The translations under genes were made by a program, and so were the position numbers. 64,000 nt of DNA from Conus ventricosus. Its lineage: Eukaryota; Mollusca; Gastropoda; Neogastropoda; Conidae. This document shows positions 23,360 to 38,779 of the stretch, piece after piece. Position 1 is the stretch's first letter. Every line of letters starts with the position of its first letter. Under the pieces are notes generated by a model. That model was given only the letters and a program-made list of their open reading frames with translations, had not been told where the DNA came from and did no database searches. Where the stretch lies: contig CM031626.1 in the NCBI GenBank assembly GCA_018398815.1, positions 38,431,684-38,495,683 on the forward strand, read 5' to 3'.

Positions 23360-23810
23360 TCTTCTGTCCCAACCTCTGCGCCACCTCAAAGGCAGTGCAC
23401 CACGCCGCTCATTCCGACACCCCGTCCACAGCCACAGACCGGTCCACCCAGCCACAGCCCCGGCACCGGCAATCCACAGGGAGCAGTCAATGTCAAGTCG
23501 TCAAGAGGCAACCCAACGGAGGAGACACTGCACTGCTGCCGAGTCACTTCGGTGGTGTTCAGTGGCGCCTGTTCTGATCTAACATACGCAGGACACCACC
23601 TACTAAGCCCCCTACTGACGACAAAATTGCTTAGTCGCAGAGCCGGCGTGAGTGAGCTCTCCCTCCGGAGGGCGCCACCACATCTGTCCAACGACAGCCC
23701 CCATGGACTCGCCGACACCGGTGACCCCGACGGAACCAAACCAAGGCCACGGACGTGGAGAGGACATCGAAATTGAGGTCACCATGAGAGCAGGGCATGA
23801 AGGGCTACAT
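23360..23810. other. GC-rich segment, possible exon
   Basis: Unusually GC-rich for the window, free of simple repeats, and open over 400 bp in one plus frame (to 23776) and over 350 bp in one minus frame. It is preceded by a T-rich tract and CAG (23392-23394) that would suit a splice acceptor. Another plus frame reads 'PMDSPTPVTPTEPNQGHG' followed by an acidic stretch. No domain is recognised and the strand is undecided. Confidence 0.3.
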
Positions 23811-23819
23811 AATTTGAGA

Positions 23820-24200
23820 CTTTTTTTTTCTTTTATGCCGATTGATGAGAATGAGATGACTTAAGATGTTGGTACGGATTTTCATTTCGGTCTGAGACTA
23901 CATGACAGGGCTGTACTCTGCGCTTCCTATCATAATATATCCCGGCGTCAACCAGGCCCGAGAGATACAGACACCTGCACTGTTGGTCAGGAAATTTGAG
24001 CAACACTCTCAGAAACGCATCCATTAAGTGGATGAAACTCGACTGTGTGGTCCCAGTCTTCCCAACTGAGTCCGCAGCAAACTCAACTCTGGGCAGGAGC
24101 CGTTCGGGGTAGAAAAACCCACATGACTCTGATGGGATTCGAACCCACGACCTCCCAGCCGGGAGTCCGCGACGCTAACCACTTCACCACGGCGGCTGGT
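23820..24200 (-). mobile_element. tRNA-derived SINE
   Basis: On the minus strand an A box (TGGTGAAGTGG, about 24189-24175) and a B box (GGTTCGAATCCC, 24145-24134) at tRNA spacing start the element, but no matching acceptor stem closes it. A ~240-bp body follows, then an A-rich tail (24-18 bp, complementary to the T run at 23820-23832). This is the layout of a tRNA-head SINE, mobilised by a LINE. Confidence 0.8.
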
Positions 24201-24845
24201 TTGGGTGTTTAATCCTAGGTTGTAAGATGGTTAGTCATTGGCTGAATGAATCTTTTTCATTCATTGGCTGTTAAGTTTTCTTGCTGCATAATTGAAATCT
24301 ACTCAGGTCAGTCTTACAACAGCCAGCCTTGAAACCTACATCTTACGCAGTCCAGGTTGAAGAAGACTCGAGAGCCTCGATAAGCTGCTTATAGCAGGTT
24401 GGTGTTCTGTTATGTAGTGGAGGAATATTAACTAATGTTACGAACATCAGGTGTGGGTTTTTTTTGTTTAAAAAAAAAAAAAAATTAAATAATATTTTTC
24501 CAAAAGCAAAAGACAATAAATAAGACGCATGTACAGGAAAACAAAACCATAGTTTCAGAAACAGTTACATATAGTTATTAGACACTTAGTAGGTGATGGA
24601 CAGATGAGGGCACATCTCTATTATGAAACAGAGGTAATAATAGAAACTATTACCAAATGGCATAACATAACATTTTTTTTTATTCGTGAGCATATGGATG
24701 GACAATTTCATTTTGCAATGGAGAGATTATCCCACCACACCGTCCGTTTCGGCAACATGATGTCTACACACATAAGGCTTAAATTACATAGATAAAGGCA
24801 TATATTTTGTCTATGTTAGCTCGAATTCATGGGTTTTCCTACAGT
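24201..24845. other. Unassigned AT-rich sequence
   Basis: No gene recognised. An A-run lies at 24470-24484. Confidence 0.5.
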
Positions 24846-24849
24846 TGCT

Positions 24850-25660
24850 GCTAAATATGTTTCTGTTTTACCCTTATATTTAAACTATTGATGAAACTAG
24901 GCATTGTAGGGTTCAAATTGTGTAACTTGCTTTTATAGATGAAAAATCTGGCAAATAGTAGTATGAAATCTAAATGCTTGTCTGTTATTACATTTTCTGC
25001 ACAACCAAACAAGATTAGTTGCTCGTTTAATATTAGACTTAGAGAATGGGGACATTTATTCCATAAAACAGATTCGAAGTCTTTCCAGAAATTTTGAATT
25101 ACAATGCAATTCCAAAACAAGTGCTGAATTTGTCTGCGTTTCTGAGTTACAGAAATTACATTGTGGGGAGTCTGTGAGTTTACACATGTGAAGAAACTTT
25201 TGTGTGGGGAGAATACGGTGTACAAGTCTGAACTGAATCATCTCAGTTGAGTATCTGTAGTAATTTTAAGAGGTTTTAAAAATATATCTTTCCACTTGAG
25301 TCCAGTATACAGACGTTCCCACTTCATCACTGCTGCTGGTGTAATTTGAGAACCAAGTAGGATCGGTTTTAACTACTTTGTTGTCTTTCTCGGTCAAGGT
25401 CCATGCTTTATCTCCTCATCAATAACATGTGCTATGTCTTCTCTGTAACTGAGGATTTCTTGATATTTCTAATAGCTCTGATGATTCCCTCGTATGCTAA
25501 AAAAATAGTTTTTGTAACGTTTGAGTATTTTACCTTGAAATCATTAAAGGACAGAAAATTTCCATTTGCATCCATTACATGGTTAATTTTTGTTACGCCT
25601 GCTTCTATTCATTCTTTCATGTAGATCACCTTATTGTCCCTTGTTATGTTGACATTGTAA
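24850..25660 (-). pseudogene. LINE ORF2 C-terminal fragment
   Basis: Minus-strand frames read 'LMDANGNFLSFNDFKVKYSN' (about 25600), 'WERLYTGLKWKDIFLKPLKI' (about 25310), 'FRLVHRILPTQKFLHMCKL' (25230) and 'CNFC...HLFWNCIVIQNFW' (about 25140-25080), the Cys/His zf-RVT-like C-terminus found after the RT in LINE ORF2 proteins. The longest single frame is 24851-25225. The RT itself is not present upstream. Frameshifts at about 25240 and 25150. It resembles L1/Tx1-group ORF2 tails. Confidence 0.75.
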
Positions 25661-26805
25661 TGAATATATTCTGACAGAAATGTAGGGTTTTATAGCAGGT
25701 GACTAAGTGTTTGTATGACTGACCGTCTGTAGGCTACGCTTTGCTGAGGAATGACACTTTGAGTAGTTAGCTGAGGACTTGGAAAAAATGCTGTGTCACT
25801 GAGGATGAGACTAGTTGTTAGGCTAAATTGTTTTAGGATTTGACAAGCCTAGAACAGAATTTAAACTTTATCTAAACTGATTTGGTTAACCTAAAGCTTA
25901 GACTGGATAATTCAAAGAAATTACGAATATTTTGTTCATATTTTCTCGTACATATTTTCTGGGAGATAAGCAGATGGTCGGAGTTTCTATTGTGAGTATT
26001 TTGCCTTCTGAATAACTCATTTCGTGCCAGTATATTTCTTTGGGACATGAAAGTGGAAACAGGGAGTTGAATTCTCATAACAAGTTTATGAAACTCTTTG
26101 GAGTAATAATTTCAGATCAGAAAACATATTCATTGTACTTTAATTTTTGATGAATTTGTGAGTCTGGAACTTGTTAATATTTATGGAATTGATGTCATTA
26201 TGTAGTCCAGCTGAGAGATTACTTCTGAGGATGTGCTCAGAAAGGAAATAGTATTGTCAGTTGGGTTAATAATTGTTGTTATTTGTGACTCTGGATGAGG
26301 CCAGTCAGGACGTAGACTTTGAAGAGTGGTGCGGACGTCAAAGATTCCTAAAATATAGCCGACTGGGACTTGTCTTACCTCTTTGTATTTGAGAGAACAC
26401 AGTCTTAGGAGGTTTATCTTATGTTTTATAGCTCCGAGCCGGAGGAGGGTCCTAGTTGCAGACTGGAGGTCTGGCTGAAAGGACGACATAGGCGGCTGTA
26501 CGTCTTTCGGTGGCGGGGTACGGCAGAAGAGCAGAGAGGAGTTGCTGCTGCTGTGGGAGTGGACACAGAGGTCCTCCCCAGTTTTGGTGTCTGCCAAGGG
26601 TGGCCGGAGTCGAAGCCAAAGAAAACCCGCTTGTGGTGAGTGTGTGAAGCAACGTACTGTGAAACCAGTAACTGTGGGGTTTGTACTGGGTCTGCGTGAA
26701 CTAAAGACTATGCATGTAGCTTGGGAGTGAGTTCTCTGTTTTGAGAGGAAATGGATAATATTGGTTAAATAAATGTCCTTTCTGGTGTGCCCACTAAAAC
26801 TATAT
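25661..26805. other. Unassigned, includes a 229-codon minus-strand frame
   Basis: A minus-strand open frame at 26181-26870 (229 codons) is Ser/Thr/Pro-rich without recognisable motifs and overlaps the repeat at 26806, so it is probably fortuitous or an eroded LINE part. No gene is called. Confidence 0.4.
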
Positions 26806-26937
26806 GTTTGCAGAATGTGAGTGTGGTGAGGTAGTGGGTGAATGAGACAGGGGGAAATAGAAACACGCAAATCGTTGTCAACATTCTTCTTTATTCTTCC
26901 TCTCTACAACGCTCTCTGTAACACTGTTGACCCCGCA
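26806..26937. repeat. ~130-bp direct repeat, left copy
   Basis: From 'tatgtttgcagaatgtgagtg' to 'acgctctctgtaacac'. A near-identical copy lies at 32811-32936, just beyond the LINE between them. Confidence 0.85.
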
Positions 26938-27440
<503 letters not shown>

Positions 27441-27487
27441 CATATATTCGCAAGTTTATTGTTGAAGCGGATGAAATATAAGCCGCC

Positions 27488-28380
27488 ATGAGAATGTCGG
27501 TGTTGGTGTTGAGGTCGCGAATGGACGGTATCACCTTAGGATTGTCACTGTCTCTATTGTGCCACGGACATTTGCTCCAACGCTGTGGAGACGTGGAACT
27601 GAATCCAGGGCCTTCCTTGATAAGCCTGACAGTAAGCGGCAAACCGTCTTGAGAGTGCTGGGAGCACACGCAGAGACAGTGGCCATGGTACCGGGTTCTA
27701 CTCCTGCTGCATCAGCGTCTCCGGCCGATCCCACACTGAAGGATGTTATGGCCATTCTGAACAATTTAACCACAAATTTGATGGACTGAGTGAAGACTTA
27801 AAAGACGTGAAAAACATGTGTGGAAATCTCCAAGATGAAATGACTGGTTTTAAAGCAAGAAATGTCTGCGTTGAGGCAGGATAATGACAGGTTGAAGGAG
27901 AAAACACCAGACTCACTGCCAAGGTGGAATCTTTGGACAGGAAGGTAGACGACCTGGAAGGGAGGTCGAAGAGGAATAACATCATCAATCCACGGTATTC
28001 CTCGTACAGACAATGAGTCCTGGCAACAATGTGAAGCGTTGGTACAGGATATGATTACAGATAAAACTGGAACTTTCGGATGACATTCTTTTCGACCGTG
28101 TACATCGCCTGAACTGAACGTCGAACTCGCCAATAGTAGCAAGATGCACATTTTTTAAAGATAAAGATAAGATTTTTGCGTGCGAAACAAAAGTTAAAAG
28201 GAACATGAGTTATTTGTTGGTGAAGACTTTTCTTTCCGAGTTAGGGAGATCAGAAGAAAGCTCGTCCCTCACCTGAAGTCCGCCAGATCACAGGGCATGA
28301 AAGTGTCCATGGTTTATGATCACCTGGTGATCAACAGCAAAAGGTTCGGTCTGGATGGCAGTGACAATCTGATAGAATGA
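27488..28380 (+). pseudogene. LINE ORF1 with N-terminal 2A-like motif
   Basis: Start chosen at 27488 because GCCGCCATG is a strong Kozak context and the frame leads straight into 'CGDVELNPGP' (27584-27613), matching the 2A consensus DxExNPGP at which ribosomes skip a peptide bond. The residues before it (27500-27580) are hydrophobic, like a signal peptide. The frame breaks near 27630. Downstream pieces show a coiled-coil-like segment (27850-27960), 'IHGIPRTDNESWQQCEAL' (about 27985) and 'GEDFSFRVREIRRKLVPHLK' (about 28220), the RRM and C-terminal parts of LINE ORF1 RNA-binding proteins. ORF1 ends near 28378. Confidence 0.75.
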
Positions 28381-29129
28381 AATAGGATTCAGGCCGGCCC
28401 GATCAGTGGAAATTTCCTGATATCAGAACAAGAGGGAGGTTAAATGTAAGACATCACCGCACAGAGTGCTGTTTCAAATTCACGTGGGGTCACTTTAACT
28501 GGGGCAGTGAACGATGCTGGCGTAAAGGAGATAGGCGATGAAAATCCGTGCAGGTTGTCACTGCCATCGGTGTGGACGAAATCGTGTTAGCACACACCGA
28601 CACACAGTCAGCCAGTGTGTTAATATGTGGATTTTGTTTTTGAGCGTAATGATTTGAGCGATGTCTCTTCGATCACACATAGTGATGTAACGTTATCCGA
28701 CGTGAAACTTGATACGCCCGAAGTCATGCGAAGTGAGAGAAAGAAAGTTTTAGAGAAGAAATGTGTGATCGTGAGGGATGAGTGTGGTGGTGACAGCATG
28801 CATGTAGACGAAAGAAACAACATGGTTGGATGTGGCAGTGAAAATGAAAAAAGTGTGGCGATGACTATGTATTTGGGAATGGGATTATCAATGGTGACGA
28901 TCATGTAAATAAGAAAAGTGATAGTGGTTATGTGATGCCGAATGAAAATGATTACCAATGTGTCAAACAGCATTAGAGACTCTGCGTCATCGTCTATTTC
29001 AACGACCAAACCTGATTTAAAGACTGGGGACTGACCCTAAGATCTAAAATTGATTCTACGCCTACGATTGAAACGGGACATGGTGGTGATGGTATGACAA
29101 TGAACACATTTGTAAATAGTGTATCATTT
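28381..29129 (+). other. Inter-domain region of the LINE
   Basis: Holds an open plus frame at 28627-28908 (93 codons), acidic and unrecognised, presumably the start of ORF2 or a spacer. Confidence 0.4.
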
Positions 29130-29930
29130 CTTCATTGGAATATATGTGGATTATTTTAAAAACTGGATGACAGAGATTTTATACAGTTTATTTCTTTTCT
29201 TTGACTTTGTTTGCTTAGTGGAAACGTTTGCTGAAGCGTTTCAATCAAACCTTTTTAAAGACTATGAATTATTTGTAAAACCAGCTGTAAATTTACAAGA
29301 CAGGGACGTGCCTCGGGGGATTAGTTTGTATGGTTCGTAAAAGTCTTGTCCCGTATGTGCACCAGGTGGATTGTGACAGTCTGTATACAATGTTATTTAG
29401 ATTTGATAAAGAATTATTTTGCTATGATAAGCCTGCCTTACTTTGTGTGTACATATGTCCTCCGGAAAATGCACCTTTCTACACACTGCATGGCTTTGAT
29501 ATGGCATTGAAATGTTGGAAGAATGTATTGTAAACAAGTTGTTATCCTTTGATGATGCTGAGATACTTTTATGTGGTGACATGAATGCAAGAACTGCGAA
29601 TATTTTCTCAGGTAATGTAGATGATCGTGATCTTTATGCTAATTTCAAGACCGCAGACAGCAAATACAATAGATTTTCCAAGATAAGATATTAAATGTAT
29701 ATGGGAAAAAGCTTCTTTGTATGTGCACTGTGCTAGGATTGACAATTATGAATGGAGTATGTAATGGCGATCTCGAAGGGTGTTTCACATACATTTCGGA
29801 TGTGGGGAGTAGTGTGAATGATTATTTTCTAGTGTCTACAGATTGTTTTGAACTATTGAGTAAAAAGATGACTCTAAATGTGATGGAAAGATTTGATTCT
29901 GATCATTTACCCTGGTATTGTGCTTGAAAT
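29130..29930 (+). pseudogene. LINE apurinic-endonuclease-like domain
   Basis: Plus frames give 'FVCLVETFAEAF' (catalytic Glu at 29221-29223), 'LLCGDMNAR' (about 29571-29593, the D-x-N pair), 'VNDYFLVS' (about 29815) and 'FDSDHLPW' with Ser-Asp-His at 29898-29906. These are the hallmarks of the exonuclease/endonuclease/phosphatase fold that nicks target DNA for TPRT. At least four frameshifts, near 29320, 29330, 29520 and 29690. Confidence 0.85.
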
Positions 29931-30079
29931 GCCAAATGAACAGTCACATACCAGTTTTGCCCCTAATGTAAATGTTAACAGTTTATTGTTAAATATTGCT
30001 GGAATCAAGATTACAGTCACAGTTTTCTTTATGCATGAATTCATCAAATGTTTTAGAAAAGTTAAACGCCGCTGAAAAT

Positions 30080-31400
30080 CTTATTCTTGTGAATGTTAAT
30101 GAAGCTCTGAACTTGTTTAATATAACTATCAAAGACCAAGCTGAAACAATGAGGAAAGTTGTGCCTATAAATAAGAAATTTATACAGAATTGGTTTGATC
30201 GAGAATGCAGGGTAGAAAACGTAAACTACGAAGATTATTCAGAATTTTTCTGAATACAATGGATAAAGAGGATAGAATATTGTTTTGTATAGCGAGAAGG
30301 GAATATAAACATTTAAATGAAAGGAAACAGAAAAGAACATAATGATCTCCTATTAAACGATCTTCTGTCTTCGGGTAACAATCAGCAATTATTTTGGAAA
30401 ACTATTCACAAGATTTCCACAAAGAAACTACAACCTGCAAATAATATTACGATGCAAGAGTGGTTCTTACATTTTAAAAATCTTTTGGATAAGGACGATG
30501 ATGAGTCCACTGAGACTGACAATGCAATAAATAATGAAGATAACTGCTTTGACAGACCAATATCCAGAGGGGAAATATTAACAGCTATTAAGAAATTAAA
30601 GAATGGTAAAACTGCCGGACCTGATCGGACTCATTGGGGAGTTTTTTAAGCATTCTGGTGCGACTGTTATAGGATTTTAGTGAAATTGTTTAATTATCTT
30701 TTGACACCGGGATTTATCCAGAAGATTGGAAAGATCTATATTTTCCCTCTGTTTAAGAAGGGGGAGATAAACGATGTAAACAATTATAGAGGTATTTCGT
30801 TGTGCAATGTATGTAGTAAACTCTATAGTTCTGTTATTAATAATAGACTACATGAATGGATATCTCAGGACAATAATACAGGAGAACATCAAGCAGGATT
30901 TAAAAAATGGTTATTCTACTATTGATCAGATGTTTAGTCTATTAGCTGCAATTCAAAAAACAATTTGTAAACAACAAGAAGCTGTATGTGGCTTTGTGGA
31001 TTTTGAGAAAGCTTTCGATTCAGTTTCACGAAAACTGCTGTGGCCTATTTTGTTAAAACATGAATTCAAGGTAAACTGTATCATTGTGTGAAAGGTATGT
31101 AGAAGGAGGTGTGAAAGCAAGAATTAGAACGGGAGCTAAATTATCAGATTTTGTCAAGTGTACGAGAGGGGTCAAGCAAGGGATGTTTGCAGTCCTGTTT
31201 TATTTTCTCTGTTCATAAATGAATTGGCTTTGGGATTATTCAAAATGGACGGCATGGTGTGACTTTTGGTATCTTGGACTGTTTGTCTTACTTTTTGCTG
31301 ATGACATTATTTTATTGTCTACAACTGTAGTTGGTCTGCAACGACAATTGAACAGTTTTGTATTCAGCTGCTACTAAATTAGAATAAAAGTTAATATGAA
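30080..31400 (+). pseudogene. LINE reverse transcriptase
   Basis: Motifs in order: 'LKNGKTAGPD' (about 30595-30624), 'NNYRGISLCNVCSKLYSSVI' (about 30780-30838), 'GFVDFEKAFDSVSRKLLWPI' (motif A, about 30988), a damaged motif B near 31170 ('DVCSPVLFSLFINELA') and 'LFADDIILLS' with the catalytic AspAsp at 31300-31305. It performs target-primed reverse transcription. Frameshifts at about 30640, 30690, 30910, 31090 and 31250. Confidence 0.88.
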
Positions 31401-31776
31401 TAAGACCAACATTATTGTGTTTCGTAAAGGTGGATATTTAGCACGTAATGAGAAATGGATTTATGGAGGTGAATACATGGTTGTAGTCAATGCATACAAG
31501 TATCTTGGGTTCTATTTTACTACCAAATTAAGTTTCACCTTTGGATGTCAAGACCTAGCAAATAGAGCAAAGAGAGCAGTCACAGTTATACTTCGTATTT
31601 TATACAAATTGAATAGTGGCGCATTTTCTGTTTTTTCGAAATTATTTGACTCTCAGGTGCAGTCAATTTTACAGTATGGAGCAGAAATCTGGGCTTTTGA
31701 GAAAAGTGTTGCAATAGAGAATGTTCATTTATATGCTATGAAAAGATATTTGAATGTAGACAATCGAACACAATGA
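31396..31776 (+). pseudogene. LINE ORF2 C-terminal part
   Basis: A 126-codon open frame continues the ORF2 after the RT: 'MNKTNIIVFRKGGYL', 'YKYLGFYFTTKLSF', 'QSILQYGAEIWAF', standard wording for the thumb/connection of CR1/L2-type LINEs. Ends at a stop after 'NRTQ' and is continued in other frames to about 32450. Confidence 0.8.
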
Positions 31777-32604
31777 TTTAGTTTATGGCGAACTTGGAAG
31801 GTATCCGATTTATATTAATTCGTTTTTAAAATGCATTACGTATTGGCTGAAAATAACCAGAATGGAGGAAACAAAGATACCATATAAAGCTTATGGACGT
31901 TACGAAATTTGGATTATAATGGTAAGAAGACATGGGCTACCACTGTTTCGTCAGTGCTTAATTCGTACGGCTTTGCATATGTTTGGGACAACCAGGGCGT
32001 TGAAAATATATCGGGATTTTTTAATGTTTTAAACAAAGAATGATTGATTGCAGATGGCAAGATTGGCATGACCTATCAACAACAGTGACAGATTTGCACA
32101 ATACAGACTGTTTAAAACAACGTATATGATTGAGCCATAACATAAAATGAAAATGGACAGGTATATTAAGAGTGCATTGACTAAGTTTAGATTTGGTATT
32201 TCTGACATAGCTTGCCATCGGTTCAGATACAGTGCTTTGAATGAAATAGACTGATATGTCGGCTATGTTACCAGGCAAGGAAGATGAATACATTTTTTTT
32301 TATTTTGCTGTCCTGCTCTCAATGATCTTCGAGTAAAATTATTAAGTCAAAGTATTATTCTGATCCTTGTAGTTTTAGAGTCAGCTTACTATTAACATCA
32401 GGAAATGAATGTGTCCTCTTTGATCTTGCCAGGTACATATACGAAGCACAATAGCGACTACGAGCAATGTATTCATAACAGTTTGTATAGTATGTATGTG
32501 TATCTGCTTTTTTCCATTTCTTTTCGTGATAATTTTTCTTTATTCGTGTATTCCGGGTGTATCCCTTCAGTATGGGCTATGGCCTAATCTGAATAAATCA
32601 TTCA

Positions 32605-32610
<6 letters not shown>
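31777..32610 (+). other. LINE 3' remainder
   Basis: Broken coding tail (a 'CPALNDLRVKLL'-like stretch at about 32310) followed by 3' UTR ending in ATTC tandem bases. Confidence 0.6.

Positions 32611-32682
<72 letters not shown>
32611..32682. repeat. (CT)n microsatellite
   Basis: Nearly pure CT directly at the LINE 3' end. Confidence 0.95.
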
Positions 32683-32684
<2 letters not shown>

Positions 32685-32810
32685 GATTATTTGTATTGCT
32701 CTTTTCTTCTATCTGGGGTTGATTTTGCTCCTTTAGCTTGTGTAGGTATCTGCCCTTTTTCCAAAAGTGAGGATTCCAGTGTGTTTCCTGTTGTCTTGAT
32801 AAAAACTATA

Positions 32811-32924
32811 TGTTTGCAGAATGTGAGTGTGGTGAGGAAGTGGGTGAATGAGACAGGGGGACATAGGAACACTCAAATCGCTGTCAACATCTCTTCTTTA
32901 TTCTTCCTCTCTACCACGCTCTCT

Positions 32925-32936
<12 letters not shown>
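32811..32936. repeat. ~130-bp direct repeat, right copy
   Basis: Matches 26806-26937 with a few substitutions, then passes into (CA)n. Confidence 0.85.
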
Positions 32937-33530
<594 letters not shown>

Positions 33531-33619
33531 TTTGGCTATTGATTTATTTGTTTGTTCGTTTGCTTTCCACGTACAAAGAAATTAAGTGCGTCATATAATC
33601 TTGCGAATCGTCAACCTTC

Positions 33620-36060
<2,441 letters not shown>

Positions 36061-36156
36061 CAAACTGTTACATGCTCAGGAAATAAGTAACATCTGATTC
36101 GGTAAATAAAGAGCGAAAGTTGTGATTGAATCCCTGCAGCTGGATGATTTACGCAC

Positions 36157-36290
36157 CCACACACACACCACAACACACACACACACACACACACACACAC
36201 CACACACACACACACACACATATATATTTATATATATATATATTATATATATATTTTATATATATATGTGTGGTGTGTGTGGTGTTGTTT
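36157..36290. repeat. (CA)n-(TA)n microsatellite
   Basis: CA to about 36220, then TA to 36267, then a short GT stretch, at the 5' boundary of LINE copy B. Confidence 0.95.
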
Positions 36291-36717
36291 TTTTTAAATT
36301 TTAATTACCGTTACATTCATAAATTAAGGAAATTGTCTGCACATGACAGTTTTAGGATAACTATCCCATTTAACTCTCTTTAAGGATAACTGTGCCATTT
36401 AACTCTCATTCTCACGCCTAACCTGACCAGTGTAGAGGTCCAAGACAACTTTGTGGGGCATCAAATGACCCTTTCATGCAAACTTTCATTCTCTGATTCA
36501 GCGAGCGTCGCCGTGCCGTGCGGACAGGTTTGACTTAGCGCTGTTCACACGCGGTACGCGAGTTCACACGCGGCACGAGGCATTTTTCTGATTTGCTTTT
36601 TTTTTTTTTTTTTTTTTCACACTGCACCGGCCTTATCTATTCAGCGACTTTGTTGCTGCACCTTTAGCAAATCTTTTTGACATCTTCTATTCATTGACAC
36701 AGAATTAAACCTCTCGC

Positions 36718-37210
36718 ATGGTCTGTTTTCATGGCTACTGGCGTGGAGTTTCGCGTGAACCCCGTCTTCGTAAAAGAAAAAGACATTCCGATTCATCCGT
36801 CAATCGCCCAGGGGTTTTGTTGAAATGTGTTGGCAGGAGAGGGAGCAGGGGGTCCTTGGTTGGAGCCCAGCAGGTCACAGCCTGTGGGGAATCTACCCCA
36901 AAAACAAATGGAGGCAAGGAACCAGCTGCCTGTAAAGGTATGACAGTTAGAGAGGTCATTCACAACTTCATAACAACAACACATTCATTGGAAAAGGTTA
37001 GCTCAGGGGAGTAAACCTTCGAAAATGTGGATTGATAATGTCCCAATATATGTTTGACACCAAAATAGAACACTCCTTAGTGCAAGTAGGCTGTGAACTT
37101 CGTTCTTCCTGAAGCAGAGAGATCCAGAGACACTGATCTTAAGCCGACAAGATTCTTAACTGGGCGTAGATTTGTCTACATAACTGCCCCTGCTGTTCCG
37201 CTTGGAATAA
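36718..37210 (+). pseudogene. LINE ORF1-like fragment, copy B
   Basis: Same pieces as 758-1320 in the same order ('SLVGAQQV', 'MTVREVIHNF', 'LTGRRF'-equivalent), with additional frameshifts. Not functional. Confidence 0.55.
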
Positions 37211-37853
37211 ACAAAGAAAAAAAGAAGAAAAAAAGGTAAGCTTGTTTACGGGTAAATATTTGCGTTAATGAAATTAAATGAACTATTAGACACACTCTTA
37301 GATGATGATACGAACAATACTTTTTTCCGGGTACCTATAAATGGGAGCTCTCTTAAGTCGCAGATATTTTAAAAGAAAAGGAATTAACTCTCGACCCCAG
37401 TACAATGCTACGCAAAGCAAGTACTTAATTTTGAAATGGCAGCTAGAATTACTACAGGCTGGGAAAGTGAAAGGTCTTAGATTCCAGAAAGGACCCTTTG
37501 GATTGAAGATGATGAGCGCAATTTTTAAATTTTTGCAATTTGAAAAAAAATGCAAAGGGCAAGAGAAAGATTAGGACAAAATTATGTAAAGAATCTGGTG
37601 AAATAATAATAATAGATCAAAAAGGGGAAAACTGGAAAACAGGTAAACATTCCTCAAAGTAATTTATAATCAGACCACAGTTGCACATGACGTCAGGGAG
37701 AAAACAAATTTTTTTTTGCAGAACGAAAATGTTCCAAGACTCGATGAAGAGGAAGCTTGTCTTGTGAGGGGGTGATTACACTAAAAAAATGTCCAACCGT
37801 TTAAAGCATATGAACAATTGCTCCCCTCCCTTGCAGAGATGGGGATCATAGAA

Positions 37854-37870
37854 TTTGATGATGATGTATG

Positions 37871-37925
<55 letters not shown>
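37854..37925. repeat. (GAT)n microsatellite
   Basis: About 22 triplets with one interruption, homologous to 1898-1960. Confidence 0.95.
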
Positions 37926-37926
<1 letters not shown>

Positions 37927-38149
37927 ATTATTATCATTTTTTTTTAAAAACATTGTGGGTGTTTAACTCAATAAATTACAGAGGCCTTTTTATAAAGGTG
38001 AACTGTCAATTCTCAAAGGTATGGTAATTTAACATAAAGGAAAAGAATCACAAGAGATGATCTGAATAATTGGAAACATGTTACTCTTACTAACTGAGAC
38101 TATAAGATATTAGCTAAAGGTTTTTGCCCTTCAAAATTTGCGAGTCATT

Positions 38150-38460
38150 AACAGATTAATTAAAGATCAGGTTGGATACTTAAAGGCAGACTCATCGCGG
38201 CGATCATAAATCAATTGATGACACAGTTAACTATGTAAATAAAACAACCATGCCGGGATATCTGTTGGCCGTTGATTTTTCCAAAACGTTTGGGAAACCC
38301 AAAATCTAAAACTTTTCTACGGAATATCTTGATGTGTACGGCTTTGTTCCGATTTTGGGAAATGAGTATCAACACTGATGACGGGAATGTTGCATCTATA
38401 AATCATGTTGGTTGGCTTCAGACCTCAACCTCGGGGTTTCGTCATGGAGGAAGGAAATAG
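38150..38460 (+). pseudogene. Reverse transcriptase part 1, LINE copy B
   Basis: Homologous to 2150-2480, retains 'YLLAVDFSK' (motif A), then is disrupted by neighbour-base changes ('aaaacgtttgggaaaccc'). Confidence 0.65.
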
Positions 38461-38779
38461 CGCACACCCAAACACACTCACAGCTTGCTTACAATCTCAT
38501 TCATATATCATGCATTCATCAAATCAAACCACTAGTACAGTCTATAACTTTACTACAAAATAATCATGGAAAAAAAACATCAATGCGCATGGGTCAAACA
38601 AAATAAAACATTCTCTCTTTCCTTGAACTTCACAAAGCCATTTATCTAAATCATCATACTAAAACGGGTATAAATAGATTTTCTACTTTACCTGGCCAGG
38701 GTTTTTAAACTATTTACGAATCACTGTCTTTCCTTTTCTTCTTTTTTTTTTCTTTTCATGTCACTTTCACAAGCACCAG

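Larger units (their letters stand above)
27441..32610 (+). mobile_element. Near-complete APE-type LINE (CR1/L2-like), degenerate
   Basis: ORF1 (27488-28380) with a 2A-like start, a spacer, APE endonuclease (29130-29930), reverse transcriptase (about 30080-31400), a C-terminal domain to about 32450, and a 3' end 'aataaatcattcattcattc' merging into (CT)n at 32612. All parts are on the plus strand in LINE order. Multiple frameshifts and stops inactivate it. The clade is judged only by wording of RT and C-terminal motifs. Confidence 0.85.

Noticed and set aside
24130..24200. tRNA gene on the minus strand
   Set aside because: A and B boxes are present but there is no complementary acceptor stem at the 3' side, and a SINE body with an A-rich tail follows. 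It is a tRNA-derived SINE head.
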